A stretch of 64,000 nt of DNA from an uncultured Pseudomonadales bacterium (GTDB lineage Bacteria; Pseudomonadota; Gammaproteobacteria; Pseudomonadales; Pseudohongiellaceae): positions 1 to 64,000 of the forward strand of contig CASIAB010000001.1 of assembly GCA_949372635.1 (NCBI GenBank), written 5' to 3'. Numbering within the stretch: position 1 is the stretch's first letter; each line of letters opens with the position of its first letter. Below are positions 1 to 8,940 of the stretch, piece by piece. The notes below the pieces were generated by a model. That model was not told where the DNA came from. It was given only the letters and a program-made list of their open reading frames with translations, and searched no databases. A program made the position numbers and the translations under genes.

Positions 1-567
1 ACCCGATGTCCAAAAATTGCAGCGGCAAGTGTCAGCCTTGCTGATTTCAAGATAAATTTTCTTCTACTTGGCATTCTTTCTCCAATTATTGACTTCGTCT
101 TCTCAAAGACTAAACCCCTCACAGAGCTAAAAAATAGCGATATGGTTTACCGGCAAACCAGATCCATTTGCAACCTTATCTCCTCAGCGCCAGCTCACTT
201 CTCGGATTAAGCCATAAACTAACCCCAGACGAGCAAATAATAATGGTATGGTTTCTTCTTAATATTTGATTCGCGAATCGCTCGTCCACATATTAGTACA
301 TAATAGTCGGCCTATTAAGCTACGTGTGATTTTGAGGACGCCTGTGTTGCGCCCGAATAATACCCGTATGTACTTCAGTCGTCGTTTCAAATTTTATTTG
401 TTGATCGAGCGCATGTGGCACTATGCCACAGCTGTAAAAGGCCATTTACCCTGTAGCCTAGTTTGAAATCATCTCTCCCTGAAGAGCTGCAAAAATCTAG
501 GGATCAGAATTTATAGTTTATGAGGTCTGATCGAGTCTAAATGGAGCCTATTTAAAAAGGAATTTTT
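1..567. other. Left-edge region without a supported gene
   Basis: I see no convincing gene here. The only open frame of note (266-466) has no ribosome binding site, no recognisable domain and an implausible composition. The last bases form the leader of the gene at 568, with an A-rich, AAGGA-containing Shine-Dalgarno at about 554-561 and six bases of spacing to the ATG. The first 240 bases could hold the end of a gene lying outside the window, but nothing recognisable is visible. Confidence 0.5.
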
Positions 568-3324
568 ATGTCTGATTATGCAAGTCGATTCTCTACTGTA
601 GCAGAGGCCATTGCTTATGGTGAGTCTAATGGACAAGGCCCATTAACACTTCAGTCTGATGGAGTCGTTACCAATCAATATGGTCAGATTATGGTTTATG
701 ACTCCGACGGTAATTTGGCGCCGGGAGGGGGAATATATGGAGCTACCCCCGCTCCTGAGCCAAGCGGCGCATTTGGCCGGTTTATGTCAGTGAGTGATGC
801 GATAACTTATGCTACAGCCAACGGCCAAGGTGTTTTAAAGGTCCAGAGCGATGGGAGTATTACCAATCAATATAATCAGGTTATGGTTTATGACTCGTCC
901 GGTAATTTAGCTCCAGGTAGCGCTATTTACGCCGGGTCTGATGCCGGAATAGTTTTAGATCCTGTTGGTTCCTCTGATCCTGCCCCGACTCCGGAACCAG
1001 CTCCTGCCCCGACTCCGGAACCCGCTCCTGCGCCGAGTGACGAATTTGGCCGGTTTGTGTCGCTGGGTGATGCTATAGCTTATGCTGAAGCCAACGGCCA
1101 AGGTGTTTTAACTGTAGACCAGAACGATGGGAGTGTTACCAATCGATTTGGTCAGATTATGGTTTATGACTCCGACGGTAATTTGGCGCCGGGAGGGGTT
1201 GAATCACCTGCCTCGACTCCGAAACCAGCTCCTGCCCCAACTCTGGAACCGGCTCCAGCCCTTCCTCTACTAGGCTCGCCGGAGTACGAGGCCCTCTTGT
1301 TAGAAACTGGCAGAACAGACTTAGTAGGTTTCGACTACGCAGCACACCTTGCCACAAAGAACTCGGGCGGCGCCCCCACTCCTGCGCCGGGCGGCGAATT
1401 TGGCCGGTTTATGTCAGTGAGTGATGCGATAACTTATGCTACAGCCAACGGCCAAGGTGTTTTAAAGGTTCAGAGCGATGGGAGTATTACCAATCAATAT
1501 AATCAGGTTATGGTTTATGACTCAGACGGTAATTTAGCCCCAGGTAGCGCTATTTACGCCGGGTCTGATGCCGGAATAGTTTTAGATCCTGTTGGTACCT
1601 CTGACCCTGCCCCGGCTCCTTCCCTTCCTCTTGCAGGCTCGCCGGAGTACGAAGCCCTCTTGTTAGAGACTGGCAGAACAGACTTAGTAGGTTTTGACTA
1701 CGCAGCACATCTTGCCACAAAGGACTCGGGGAGCTCCCCTGCTCCTGCAAAGCCCGAATACATTAACCGATTTGATACGGTTGAAGAGGCTATAGAATAT
1801 GCAGAATCTAACGGACAGGGTCTATTAACGCTTCAGCCTGATGGAGTCATTACTAATCGATTCGGCGAGGTAATGGGCTATGACTCCGACGGTAATTTGG
1901 CGCCGGGACAGGGGCCTGCCCCGATTACGAAATCGGCTCCTGCGCCGGGTGGCGAATTTGGCCGGTTTATGTCAGTGAGTGATGCGATAACTTATGCTAC
2001 AGCCAACGGCCAAGGTGTTTTAAAGGTTCAGAGCGATGGGAGTATTACCAATCAATATAATCAGGTTATGGTTTATGACTCGGACGGTAATTTAGCGCCA
2101 GGCAGTACTATTTATGCCGGGTCTGATGCCGGAATAGTTATAGATCCTGTTGATTCTCCTCTACTAAGTACGGTGAAGATTCCTCTCGTAGGCTCGCCGG
2201 AGTATGAGGCCCTCTTGTTAGAGACTGGCAGAACAAACTTAGTAGGTTTCAACTACGCAGCACACCTTGCAACAAGGGACGATGTTAATCTATCTGCTTT
2301 AGATAGCTATCTCAATGCGGCGTCAGGCGGCGAATTGGTTGAGCAGCTAGAGAGTGTCGACTTGGGCGCTCTTTTTGCTACGGCATCTGCATCACAAATT
2401 TTGGAGCTAACAACGAAATTTGGCGACGACCCTATATTCGCGGCATTCCTATCCAAACAGATTACCCCTGTCGTACCCGCCGCAGGTACGGCTGAATATG
2501 AGCAGTTGCTTGAGGATACAGGTAAAACTGATCTTACCGATTTTGATTATCAATCCTATTTGAATTCGGTAACCGACGGCGAGCAGGCGTTGATTAGTTT
2601 TGGGTTGAGTGGCAACTACACCTCAGTGAAATTTACTTCCGAATCTGGTTCAGGCATTGAGAGCGAATTAATCACAGAGGCCCAGGCCCTAATCGGGAGC
2701 TCTGGAAGCGAAAAAGTTACTGGTGGTTTAGGGAATGATGTTCTTATCAGCAGCGGTGGTGAAGATGTTCTTGTAGGGGGGGAGGGAACGGACTCAGTTC
2801 TTATTACTAAGCCAGCAGCGGAATCGGATATAAGCAGAGACCCGATTACTAATGACTGGGTAGTAACGGGAGCCTCTGGCTCTGACACGCTAGTTGAAGT
2901 TGAAAGGGTGGTGTTTGAAGACAGCTCGATCGCATTAGATGTTGATAAGAATCAAGTCGGTGGGCAGGCAGCATTAATACTAGGGGCCTTACTGGGTCCG
3001 AGCGCTGTAGATAATCCCGCTTATGTTGGAACCGTCATCAAGTTATTAGATGGTGGGATGTCCCTCGACGAGCTTGCAGTGGCTGCCATAGAAGCACTCG
3101 GGCTTACCTCCAACGATGCTCTGGTTACACAATTATGGGGCAGCATCGTCGGAACAGAACCTACAGAATCAGAAAAAGCATCAGTCATAAAGCTTTTAGA
3201 TGACGGAATGTCTCCAAGGGATCTTATCGTGCTCGCCGCAAATAGTGAGATTAATGAATCAAATATTGACTTGGTTGGTATTTCACAAATCGGCTTACCT
3301 TACACAATAGATGGGATGGGGTGA
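568..3324 (+). CDS. Mosaic repeat protein with RTX and DUF4214-like C-terminus (probable type I secreted)
   Basis: This 918-aa protein has no N-terminal signal peptide. Module A (about 47 residues, core NGQGVLKVQSDGSITNQY and YDSDGNLAPG) occurs six times, starting near residues 6, 69, 160, 278, 400 and 463. Module B (core SPEYEALLLETGRTDLVGF) occurs near residues 232, 354 and 539, with a diverged copy near 637. Pro/Ala-rich linkers join the modules. Near residues 725-745 lie two glycine-rich RTX-like nonapeptides (GGLGNDVL, GGEGTDSVL), and the C-terminal 120 residues contain two copies of a helical segment (VIKLLDGGMS / VIKLLDDGMS) resembling DUF4214. RTX repeats and a lacking N-terminal signal are typical of type I secretion substrates, but no type I secretion genes are in view. 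It is probably a surface or secreted adhesin or matrix protein; I do not recognise modules A and B. The start is well supported by AAGGA six bases upstream. Confidence 0.85.
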   Translation: MSDYASRFSTVAEAIAYGESNGQGPLTLQSDGVVTNQYGQIMVYDSDGNLAPGGGIYGATPAPEPSGAFGRFMSVSDAITYATANGQGVLKVQSDGSITNQYNQVMVYDSSGNLAPGSAIYAGSDAGIVLDPVGSSDPAPTPEPAPAPTPEPAPAPSDEFGRFVSLGDAIAYAEANGQGVLTVDQNDGSVTNRFGQIMVYDSDGNLAPGGVESPASTPKPAPAPTLEPAPALPLLGSPEYEALLLETGRTDLVGFDYAAHLATKNSGGAPTPAPGGEFGRFMSVSDAITYATANGQGVLKVQSDGSITNQYNQVMVYDSDGNLAPGSAIYAGSDAGIVLDPVGTSDPAPAPSLPLAGSPEYEALLLETGRTDLVGFDYAAHLATKDSGSSPAPAKPEYINRFDTVEEAIEYAESNGQGLLTLQPDGVITNRFGEVMGYDSDGNLAPGQGPAPITKSAPAPGGEFGRFMSVSDAITYATANGQGVLKVQSDGSITNQYNQVMVYDSDGNLAPGSTIYAGSDAGIVIDPVDSPLLSTVKIPLVGSPEYEALLLETGRTNLVGFNYAAHLATRDDVNLSALDSYLNAASGGELVEQLESVDLGALFATASASQILELTTKFGDDPIFAAFLSKQITPVVPAAGTAEYEQLLEDTGKTDLTDFDYQSYLNSVTDGEQALISFGLSGNYTSVKFTSESGSGIESELITEAQALIGSSGSEKVTGGLGNDVLISSGGEDVLVGGEGTDSVLITKPAAESDISRDPITNDWVVTGASGSDTLVEVERVVFEDSSIALDVDKNQVGGQAALILGALLGPSAVDNPAYVGTVIKLLDGGMSLDELAVAAIEALGLTSNDALVTQLWGSIVGTEPTESEKASVIKLLDDGMSPRDLIVLAANSEINESNIDLVGISQIGLPYTIDGMG
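769..2150 (+). repeat. Near-identical long direct DNA repeats encoding module A
   Basis: Three stretches of about 190-200 bp, at roughly 769-960, 1396-1600 and 1951-2150, are almost identical at DNA level including third codon positions. The intervening module-A copies (near 585, 1044 and 1770) are diverged. Shorter copies of the module-B DNA occur near 1264-1360, 1630-1725 and 2185-2275. Identity at silent sites implies recent duplication or ongoing gene conversion, so copy number is likely to vary between strains. Confidence 0.85.
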
Positions 3325-3351
3325 TTTCCCCCATCATACGCAACCCTTTTT
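3315..3351 (+). terminator. Possible intrinsic terminator overlapping the stop codon
   Basis: GATGGGG (3315-3321) pairs with CCCCATC (3329-3335) around a 7-base loop that contains the TGA stop. A run of five T follows at 3347-3351. The T run is about 12 bases from the stem, so the call is tentative. Confidence 0.4.
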
Positions 3352-3896
3352 AGCTATTTCAGGTTCTGAATGAATTTAGCTAAACCCAAATATCTAATTT
3401 AATTTTTCCCATAATAAATCCGCATTAGCAGCAACAGAAAAGTAGAGCTGAGTTATTGTTGTTGGTAGTTAGTTCATAGAAATCTAGAAATGAATAAAAA
3501 CCCAGACAGACCTTAATTCGCTGCACTTGGAAGCGGTCAAGGGGGCTTAGTAAAACGAGCTAAGCCAGCACCGGCAAAGTATTCAGATTAAATTCTCCAA
3601 ATCCAATTTTTTCGGAATTTTCTGAAATTCACTTTTATTCATTTTGGGCCTACTGTTAATGAGCTAGGTGGCCACTTCCTAGGCTTAAATATAGATAAAA
3701 TTCGCATCGCAGCGTTTATTGAATGTCCATTAATTTAGGGGTAAAAACAGATCGAAAAAGTAATAAATCTGTGTCACTCAATGTGCTGTGACATCCGTAA
3801 AAAATAGTTTGTAACCTAGCCTCAAGTTCAGATACGATGAGTGTAGAAAAAAATTTGTCCAACCACCTCGCAACCTAACCAATTTTAGGGTCTTTT
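3325..3896. other. Intergenic region between the two repeat-protein genes
   Basis: About 570 bases, AT-rich, with no open frame or RNA gene that I can support. It presumably carries the promoter of the gene starting at 3897; a GGG-containing Shine-Dalgarno (TAGGG) lies at about 3886-3890, six bases before that ATG. Confidence 0.5.
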
Positions 3897-4641
3897 ATGA
3901 GCTTCTTAAAACGTCATAGCCAAATATTAAATATTTTGATTTGCTTCAGTAATATGCTTCGCGTCATCGGCCGCGGTGGCTCAGGACCCTGTTCCTGCAG
4001 ACGGAACCGGCGGAGCAACCATGGCAACCGGAGCTGGTGCAGCCGGAACCGGCGGAGCAACCGGAGCTGGTGCAGCCGGAACAGTCGGAGCAACCGGAGC
4101 TGGTGCACCGGAACAGTCGGAACTTATACAGCCGGAACAGTCGGAACTGATACAACCATGGCAACCGGAGCTGGTGCAGCCGGAACAGTCGGAACTGATA
4201 CAACCATGGCAACCGGAGCTGGTGCAGCCGGAACAGTCGGAACTGATACAACCATGGCAACCGGAGCTGGTGCAGCCGGAACAGTCGGAACTGATACAGC
4301 CGGAACAGTCGGAACTGATACTACCAGGCAACCGGAGCTGGTGCAGCCGGAACAGTCGGAACTGATACAGCCGGCACAGTCAACGCAGACGGCACAGCCG
4401 GCACAGTCAACGCAGACGGCACAGTCGGCACAGTCAACGCAGACGGCACAGTCGGCAGCAGGCGGCACAGTCAACGCAGACGGCACAGTCGGCACAGTCA
4501 ACGCAGCACGGCACAGTCGGCACAGTCAACGCAGACGGCACAGTCGGCACAGTCAACGCAGACGGCGGCAACAAAGGCCCTGCTGCTGATTTTTCTCCCC
4601 CACCTCCCACCTTCGCCGCTGGTATTGATCCAGCAACGGGA
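3897..4641 (+). pseudogene. 5' part of the octapeptide-repeat protein gene, broken by five apparent 1-base indels
   Basis: Reading across frames reconstructs a coherent protein start. ATG at 3897 (TAGGG six bases upstream) gives the charged N-region MSFLKRH and ILNIL; an extra T near 3940-3942 then moves to the frame giving ASVICFASSAAVA followed by QDPVPADG, a clear Sec signal peptide with an AVA/Q cleavage site. A glycine-rich, collagen-like run (ATGAGAAGTVG units) follows. A base is missing near 4108 and again near 4325, and one is added near 4455 and near 4510. Each time the GTVGTDT or GTVNADG repeat continues in the next frame. The net shift of +1 lands in the frame of the downstream ORF. 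Either the gene is a pseudogene, or the repeat tract was misassembled, or it is hypervariable. Confidence 0.7.
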
Positions 4642-7494
4642 GTGGCGCTGGCCGACGGTGCTGGTGTGAGTGACGCCGATTTAGGTTTTAATCCAGCTAC
4701 AGGAGCCGCGAACACAATTGCTACATTAGATGCAACTTCGCTTGGTGCTCTTGGCGACAATGCTTTAGCCAGTCTTAGTAGCGATCAAATAGGGACATTA
4801 GATGCGGCCGCGGTAGGTGGACTGTCGTCCGATCAGCTAGGTAATTTGGCCCCTGGAGCCGTTGCCGGTCTCACAGGTGCTCAGGCGGCTGGACTATCTG
4901 CAGATGCCATAGCAGGCTTCTCAGGCAGCCAAGCTGCAGGATTAAACACAGATGCCATAGCCAACCTTTCAGGCGATCAGCTAGGCGGCATGACAGCTGA
5001 TGCGATAGGCGGTTTAGGCGCCACACAGGTTGCTGCTTTTGACACAGCGGCGATGGCCGGTCTAGGCGCTGACCAGTTAGGCGGCATGACAGGCGCCGCG
5101 ATATCCGGTTTAGGCGCTGATCAAATGGCTGCTCTGGACCCAACTGCGATTGGTGGTTTAGGCGCCACGCAGGCTGCTGGTATGGCCCCAACGGCGATGG
5201 CCGGCTTGGACTCTGCCCAGATGGGCAGCATGACAACTGATGCGATGGGCGGTTTTGGTGCTGCCCAAATGGCTGCTTTGGATCCAACGGCAATGGCCGG
5301 ATTTGACGCCACCCAAATGGCTGCTTTGGATCCAACGGCAATGGCCGGTTTTGACGCCACCCAAATGGCTGCTCTGGATGCAACAGCGATGGGCGGCTTT
5401 GACGCCACCCAAATGGCTTTATTGGCTCCAACAGCGATGGCCGGATTTGACGCCACCCAAATGGCTGCTTTGGATCCAACGGCAATGGCCGGTTTTGACG
5501 CCACCCAAATGGCTGCTTTGGATGCAACAGCGATGGGCGGCCTTGACGCCACCCAAATGGCTGCTTTGGATCCAACGGCAATGGCCGGATTTGACGCCAC
5601 CCAAATGGCTGCTTTGGATGCAACAGCGATGGGCGGCTTTGACGCCACCCAAATGGCTGCTTTGGCTCCAACAGCAATGGCCGGTTTTGACGCCACCCAA
5701 ATGGCTGCTTTGGATGCAACAGCGATGGGCGGCTTTGACGCCACCCAAATGGCTGCTTTGGATCCAACGGCAATGGCCGGTTTTGACGCCACCCAAATGG
5801 CTGCTTTGGATGCAACGGCGATGGGCGGCTTTGACGCCACCCAAATGGCTGCTTTGGATCCAACGGCAATGGCCGGTTTTGACGCCACGCAAATGGCTGC
5901 TTTGGATGCAACGGCGATGGGCGGCTTTGACGCCACCCAAATGGCTGCTTTGGATCCAACGGCGATGGCCGGTTTTGACGCCACGCAAATGGCTGCTTTG
6001 GATCCAACGGCGATGGCCGGATTTGACGCCACCCAAATGGCTGCTTTGGATGCAACAGCGATGGGCGGCTTTGACGCCACCCAAATGGCTGCTTTGGATC
6101 CAACGGCAATGGCCGGTTTTGACGCCACCCAAATGGCTGCTTTGGATGCAACGGCGATGGGCGGTTTTGATGCAACTCAAATGGCGGTATTGGATCCAAC
6201 GGCAATGGCCGGCTTTGGCGCTGATCAGGTTGCTGCATTGGCTCCAACGGCGATGGCCGGTTTAGCCGCTGACCAAATGAGCGGCATGACAACTGATGCG
6301 ATTGTCGGTTTAGAAGCCGATCAGATGGGTGGTTTAACTAAAGACGCCCTTGGCGGTATTTCGACCGATCAATTTGCTGCGCTAAGTGGCGATGCTTTAG
6401 GCGGATTAAAGTCGGAGAATCTTGGAGGCTTAGGGGCCGACGTCATCGGTAACATGAGCGTAGATGACTTAGCAAACTTAGACCCAACTGAAGTTCAAGG
6501 TATGGCGGATATCGCTAAGCTGGTTACCAACTTGAATGCGTTTAGTGTGGACACCGATACAGTGGCTGCGCTACTCCCTGACGGCTGGACTATTGATTCA
6601 ACTGGTGACATGACTGCGCCTCCTGGAGCAGAAATAAACTTTAAAGAGCTTCCAAAAGCACCACCACCTGCGGCTGGTGAACCAGCAATAGCAGCTCTTC
6701 CTGATTTGTCTTCTAGCTTAGCCTTGGGCGCAGGAAGCGGAGCTCCCAGCGTTTTAGATGGCATGGACAACGCACTAGTGGCTGCTGGGGTTCCTGGCTT
6801 TGATTTCTCGCAGAACTCATCAGGTGTTTTGGAAATTGGGGATGGAACTGGTGGCCCCCCAGTGGCGGCGTTTATTCCTGACGCAGCTAATATGACGCAG
6901 GCCGCTGCAGATGCTGACCCGGGCGTCGGTGTAGATCCCTTGACTGGTGGTTATATAATAGTGACGGATCAAGGTTATCAAATACCACTAAAGCCTTCTG
7001 TCTCGAATCCAGCTGAAGTTGCAAGCCTGGTGGGATCAGATTCCAAAGTATCGTTGGGGTCTAGTGGGGAAATAACAATAGAAGCCCCGCCAAGCGCTGA
7101 TGGGACGGTGACCGCAATAGCGGGTATTGCTAGTCCGTTACTGACGACAGATGAACGTCCAGCTGGGACATATACTGACGGCACCGGAGTAGACGCGGTG
7201 TTAACAATTGTGTACGCAGATGGCAGCGCGCAGACGTTAGCACCAGCGATCAAAGATCAAGCTGAATTTGAGGCTTCTGCTGCTGCGATCCCTGGAGTCA
7301 CGGATCTAAGTTTTAGGGTCGATGGGTCAGTCGCTCTAACCTATGAAGGTGCACCCTTAACATTAAAGCCTTTGTTCGATGTTGTGAAAGGTGTTCCAGG
7401 CGCTGAAGTAACACCAGGAATTTCCAACGAGGGTGGTAAGTTCTTCTTCACTAGTGCCAATGGTGATAAGCAGGAATTTGCTGCAGGAACTTAA
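4642..7494 (+). CDS. Octapeptide-repeat exported protein (intact 3' portion)
   Basis: The GTG at 4642 is only the first usable start codon in this frame; the frame is open further upstream and the natural protein most likely starts at 3897 with a signal peptide. Residues 29-620 are 74 consecutive octapeptides of the form L-x-x-x-[QA]-[MIV]-x-[GA], alternating types such as FDATQMAA and LDPTAMAG. The last 330 residues are non-repetitive, Gly/Ala/Pro-rich and beta-strand-like (for example GYIIVTDQGYQIPLKP), with no family I recognise. Octapeptide tracts with this Leu/Gln spacing occur in large bacterial surface proteins, usually annotated only as repeat or adhesin-like. A surface or matrix role beside the RTX-like neighbour is inference. 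The gene ends at a strong terminator. Confidence 0.7.
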   Translation: MALADGAGVSDADLGFNPATGAANTIATLDATSLGALGDNALASLSSDQIGTLDAAAVGGLSSDQLGNLAPGAVAGLTGAQAAGLSADAIAGFSGSQAAGLNTDAIANLSGDQLGGMTADAIGGLGATQVAAFDTAAMAGLGADQLGGMTGAAISGLGADQMAALDPTAIGGLGATQAAGMAPTAMAGLDSAQMGSMTTDAMGGFGAAQMAALDPTAMAGFDATQMAALDPTAMAGFDATQMAALDATAMGGFDATQMALLAPTAMAGFDATQMAALDPTAMAGFDATQMAALDATAMGGLDATQMAALDPTAMAGFDATQMAALDATAMGGFDATQMAALAPTAMAGFDATQMAALDATAMGGFDATQMAALDPTAMAGFDATQMAALDATAMGGFDATQMAALDPTAMAGFDATQMAALDATAMGGFDATQMAALDPTAMAGFDATQMAALDPTAMAGFDATQMAALDATAMGGFDATQMAALDPTAMAGFDATQMAALDATAMGGFDATQMAVLDPTAMAGFGADQVAALAPTAMAGLAADQMSGMTTDAIVGLEADQMGGLTKDALGGISTDQFAALSGDALGGLKSENLGGLGADVIGNMSVDDLANLDPTEVQGMADIAKLVTNLNAFSVDTDTVAALLPDGWTIDSTGDMTAPPGAEINFKELPKAPPPAAGEPAIAALPDLSSSLALGAGSGAPSVLDGMDNALVAAGVPGFDFSQNSSGVLEIGDGTGGPPVAAFIPDAANMTQAAADADPGVGVDPLTGGYIIVTDQGYQIPLKPSVSNPAEVASLVGSDSKVSLGSSGEITIEAPPSADGTVTAIAGIASPLLTTDERPAGTYTDGTGVDAVLTIVYADGSAQTLAPAIKDQAEFEASAAAIPGVTDLSFRVDGSVALTYEGAPLTLKPLFDVVKGVPGAEVTPGISNEGGKFFFTSANGDKQEFAAGT
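4726..6501 (+). repeat. 37 x 48-bp tandem array (74 octapeptide codon blocks)
   Basis: The array is exactly 1776 bp, which is 74 blocks of 24 bp with no indel. Blocks are diverged at both ends and highly homogeneous from about 5270 to 6190, where a 96-bp higher-order unit (two 48-bp units ending AMAG then AMGG) recurs. Because 48 is a multiple of three and the unit lacks stops, other frames on both strands are also open across the array; these are by-products and not genes. Confidence 0.95.
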
Positions 7495-7536
7495 TACTTT
7501 TAAGGGTCTTTAAATATCCTTAAAAATCTACATGAG

Positions 7537-7575
7537 AGAGCTGGTCAGGAATTTTCTTGATCAGCTCTTTTTTTT
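7537..7575 (+). terminator. Rho-independent terminator
   Basis: AGAGCTGGTCA (7537-7547) pairs with TGATCAGCTCT (7558-7568), an 11-bp stem with one G-U pair, followed directly by seven T (7569-7575). It lies 43 bases after the stop of the octapeptide gene. Confidence 0.85.
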
Positions 7576-8028
7576 GGCGACTAAACCTCCTTAAAAGACC
7601 TTTATTTACTTAGCTTCCCATCCTAAGCGAGCAATAACAGCGTTGCATTTTCGAGTCCTAAATATTGCAAGCCATAGGGAAAAGCGCGAAAAATACTAGT
7701 CATGTCCAGCTACCTACCAGTCTCCTAAAAATCCCCATTTTAGTTCCGCCGCATGACCTATATTAAATCAGCAAGGCGCTCTAGAAGTGGTTATAAGGAC
7801 TATAATCACTGCCAGAAGCCATCTCTTCACTTGATTCAACGTTAATAGATATAAGTGGCTGAAAACTCTTTGGGGTAGCCACATAGAGATATCTAGGGCT
7901 GAAGAGCCGCAGAGCAAGATGACAAAACTAATTGATGGTATCGTCTAACTTCCTAAATTTAATACCCATATATAACAATGACTTGTTGAGACTATTCAGT
8001 AGCACCCATTGCTATCATACACCTTAGC
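7576..8028. other. Intergenic region, nothing recognised
   Basis: About 450 bases between the terminator of the octapeptide gene and the convergent stop of the ApbE gene. I see no gene, RNA or repeat that can be supported. Confidence 0.5.
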
Positions 8029-8940
8029 TTATAGGCGGTCGTCGATATCACCATCGCTGCTGATGAGTAGGAATGGTAAGCCCGCATCTTTTAAGAATCG
8101 TACAGCCCCAGCTTCGTTAAGTAGCGCGATCGTCGCAAGGCTTCCAGCGACGGTGCATTGATCTGCCATCACGGTCGCTGCGAGCGTGCCCTTCACTGGA
8201 AATCCCGTTCGCGGGTTAAGCAAATGACCGTAGCGAATTCCTTCGATTTCGATACATCTGGCGTAGCTGCCACTTGAGGCTACCGCCCCTTCGGAGACTT
8301 CTATTATTCGTAGTTCTTGCGTGGGAAAGGAGGGGTCAGTGATGGCGACGCGCCAAGGTCGATCATCGGCCTGCGGGCCTGTTACGCAGATGTCTCCGCC
8401 GAGGTTTACCAACGCGTGTGCAACACCCTGCTCTCTAAGCAGAGTCGCTGCCCTGTCAGCCGCGTATTCTTTTACGATGCCCCCGAAGTCCAGCTCCATG
8501 CCAGGTATGGTGAACGCGAGCTTTGGGGTATGCCAGTCCAGCTTTTGCCAACCCACTCGCTCGAGTAAAGTTTCTAGCAAGTCTGCGTCTGGGACTGCAG
8601 TCTGCCCCTCCGGCTGAAAGTTCCATGCACGCCTAAGGGGCCCCGACGTAATGTCGAACATTCCCTTACTCTCAACATGACACGTCTGCGCGTAGTCCAA
8701 CAACGAAGCGGTCTCACCGTCGACCTCAATCGAATGACCTTGTTTAGCCGCTAGGTTAATCAGTGATAAGAAGCTATCGCTAAGATAGCGCGAATATTTC
8801 GCCTCTAGCCGAGCCACGTCTGCGACCACCGGCTCGCACTTTTCGCGTGCGCCATCAGATGACTCAGCATAAATACTGATCGAGCATGAAGTGCCCATGG
8901 CCTGAAAATCAAGTTCATAGAAATCTAGCGGTAAGGTCAA
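8029..8940 (-). CDS. apbE: FAD:protein FMN transferase (ApbE family)
   Basis: ApbE enzymes move FMN from FAD onto a Thr/Ser of an extracytoplasmic target protein. This 303-aa protein shows the family landmarks: the N-terminal MGTSCSI motif (residues 15-21), DFGGIVKEYAAD (about 153-164), NLGGDICVTG (about 178-187) and LNPRTG (about 237-242). No signal peptide or lipobox is visible, unlike many exported ApbEs. The start is a TTG overlapping the stop of the upstream DUF3570 gene by four bases (TTGA), a typical translational-coupling arrangement; Met15 is a weaker alternative because it would trim the family's N-terminus. It is the last gene of a four-gene minus-strand operon, which suggests it modifies a product of that operon. 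Confidence 0.92.
   Translation of the reverse strand: MTLPLDFYELDFQAMGTSCSISIYAESSDGAREKCEPVVADVARLEAKYSRYLSDSFLSLINLAAKQGHSIEVDGETASLLDYAQTCHVESKGMFDITSGPLRRAWNFQPEGQTAVPDADLLETLLERVGWQKLDWHTPKLAFTIPGMELDFGGIVKEYAADRAATLLREQGVAHALVNLGGDICVTGPQADDRPWRVAITDPSFPTQELRIIEVSEGAVASSGSYARCIEIEGIRYGHLLNPRTGFPVKGTLAATVMADQCTVAGSLATIALLNEAGAVRFLKDAGLPFLLISSDGDIDDRL

Noticed and set aside
266-466. 66-aa open frame near the left edge
   Set aside because: No ribosome binding site, no domain, basic and Arg-rich random-like composition.
4871-6292. Long open frames antisense to, and in another plus frame of, the octapeptide array
   Set aside because: They arise because the 48-bp unit is a multiple of three and lacks stops in these frames; they have no start signals and no non-repetitive domain.
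4726-6501. CRISPR-like regular 48-bp repeats
   Set aside because: No unique spacers exist; the units are contiguous, in frame and encode a coherent octapeptide protein.
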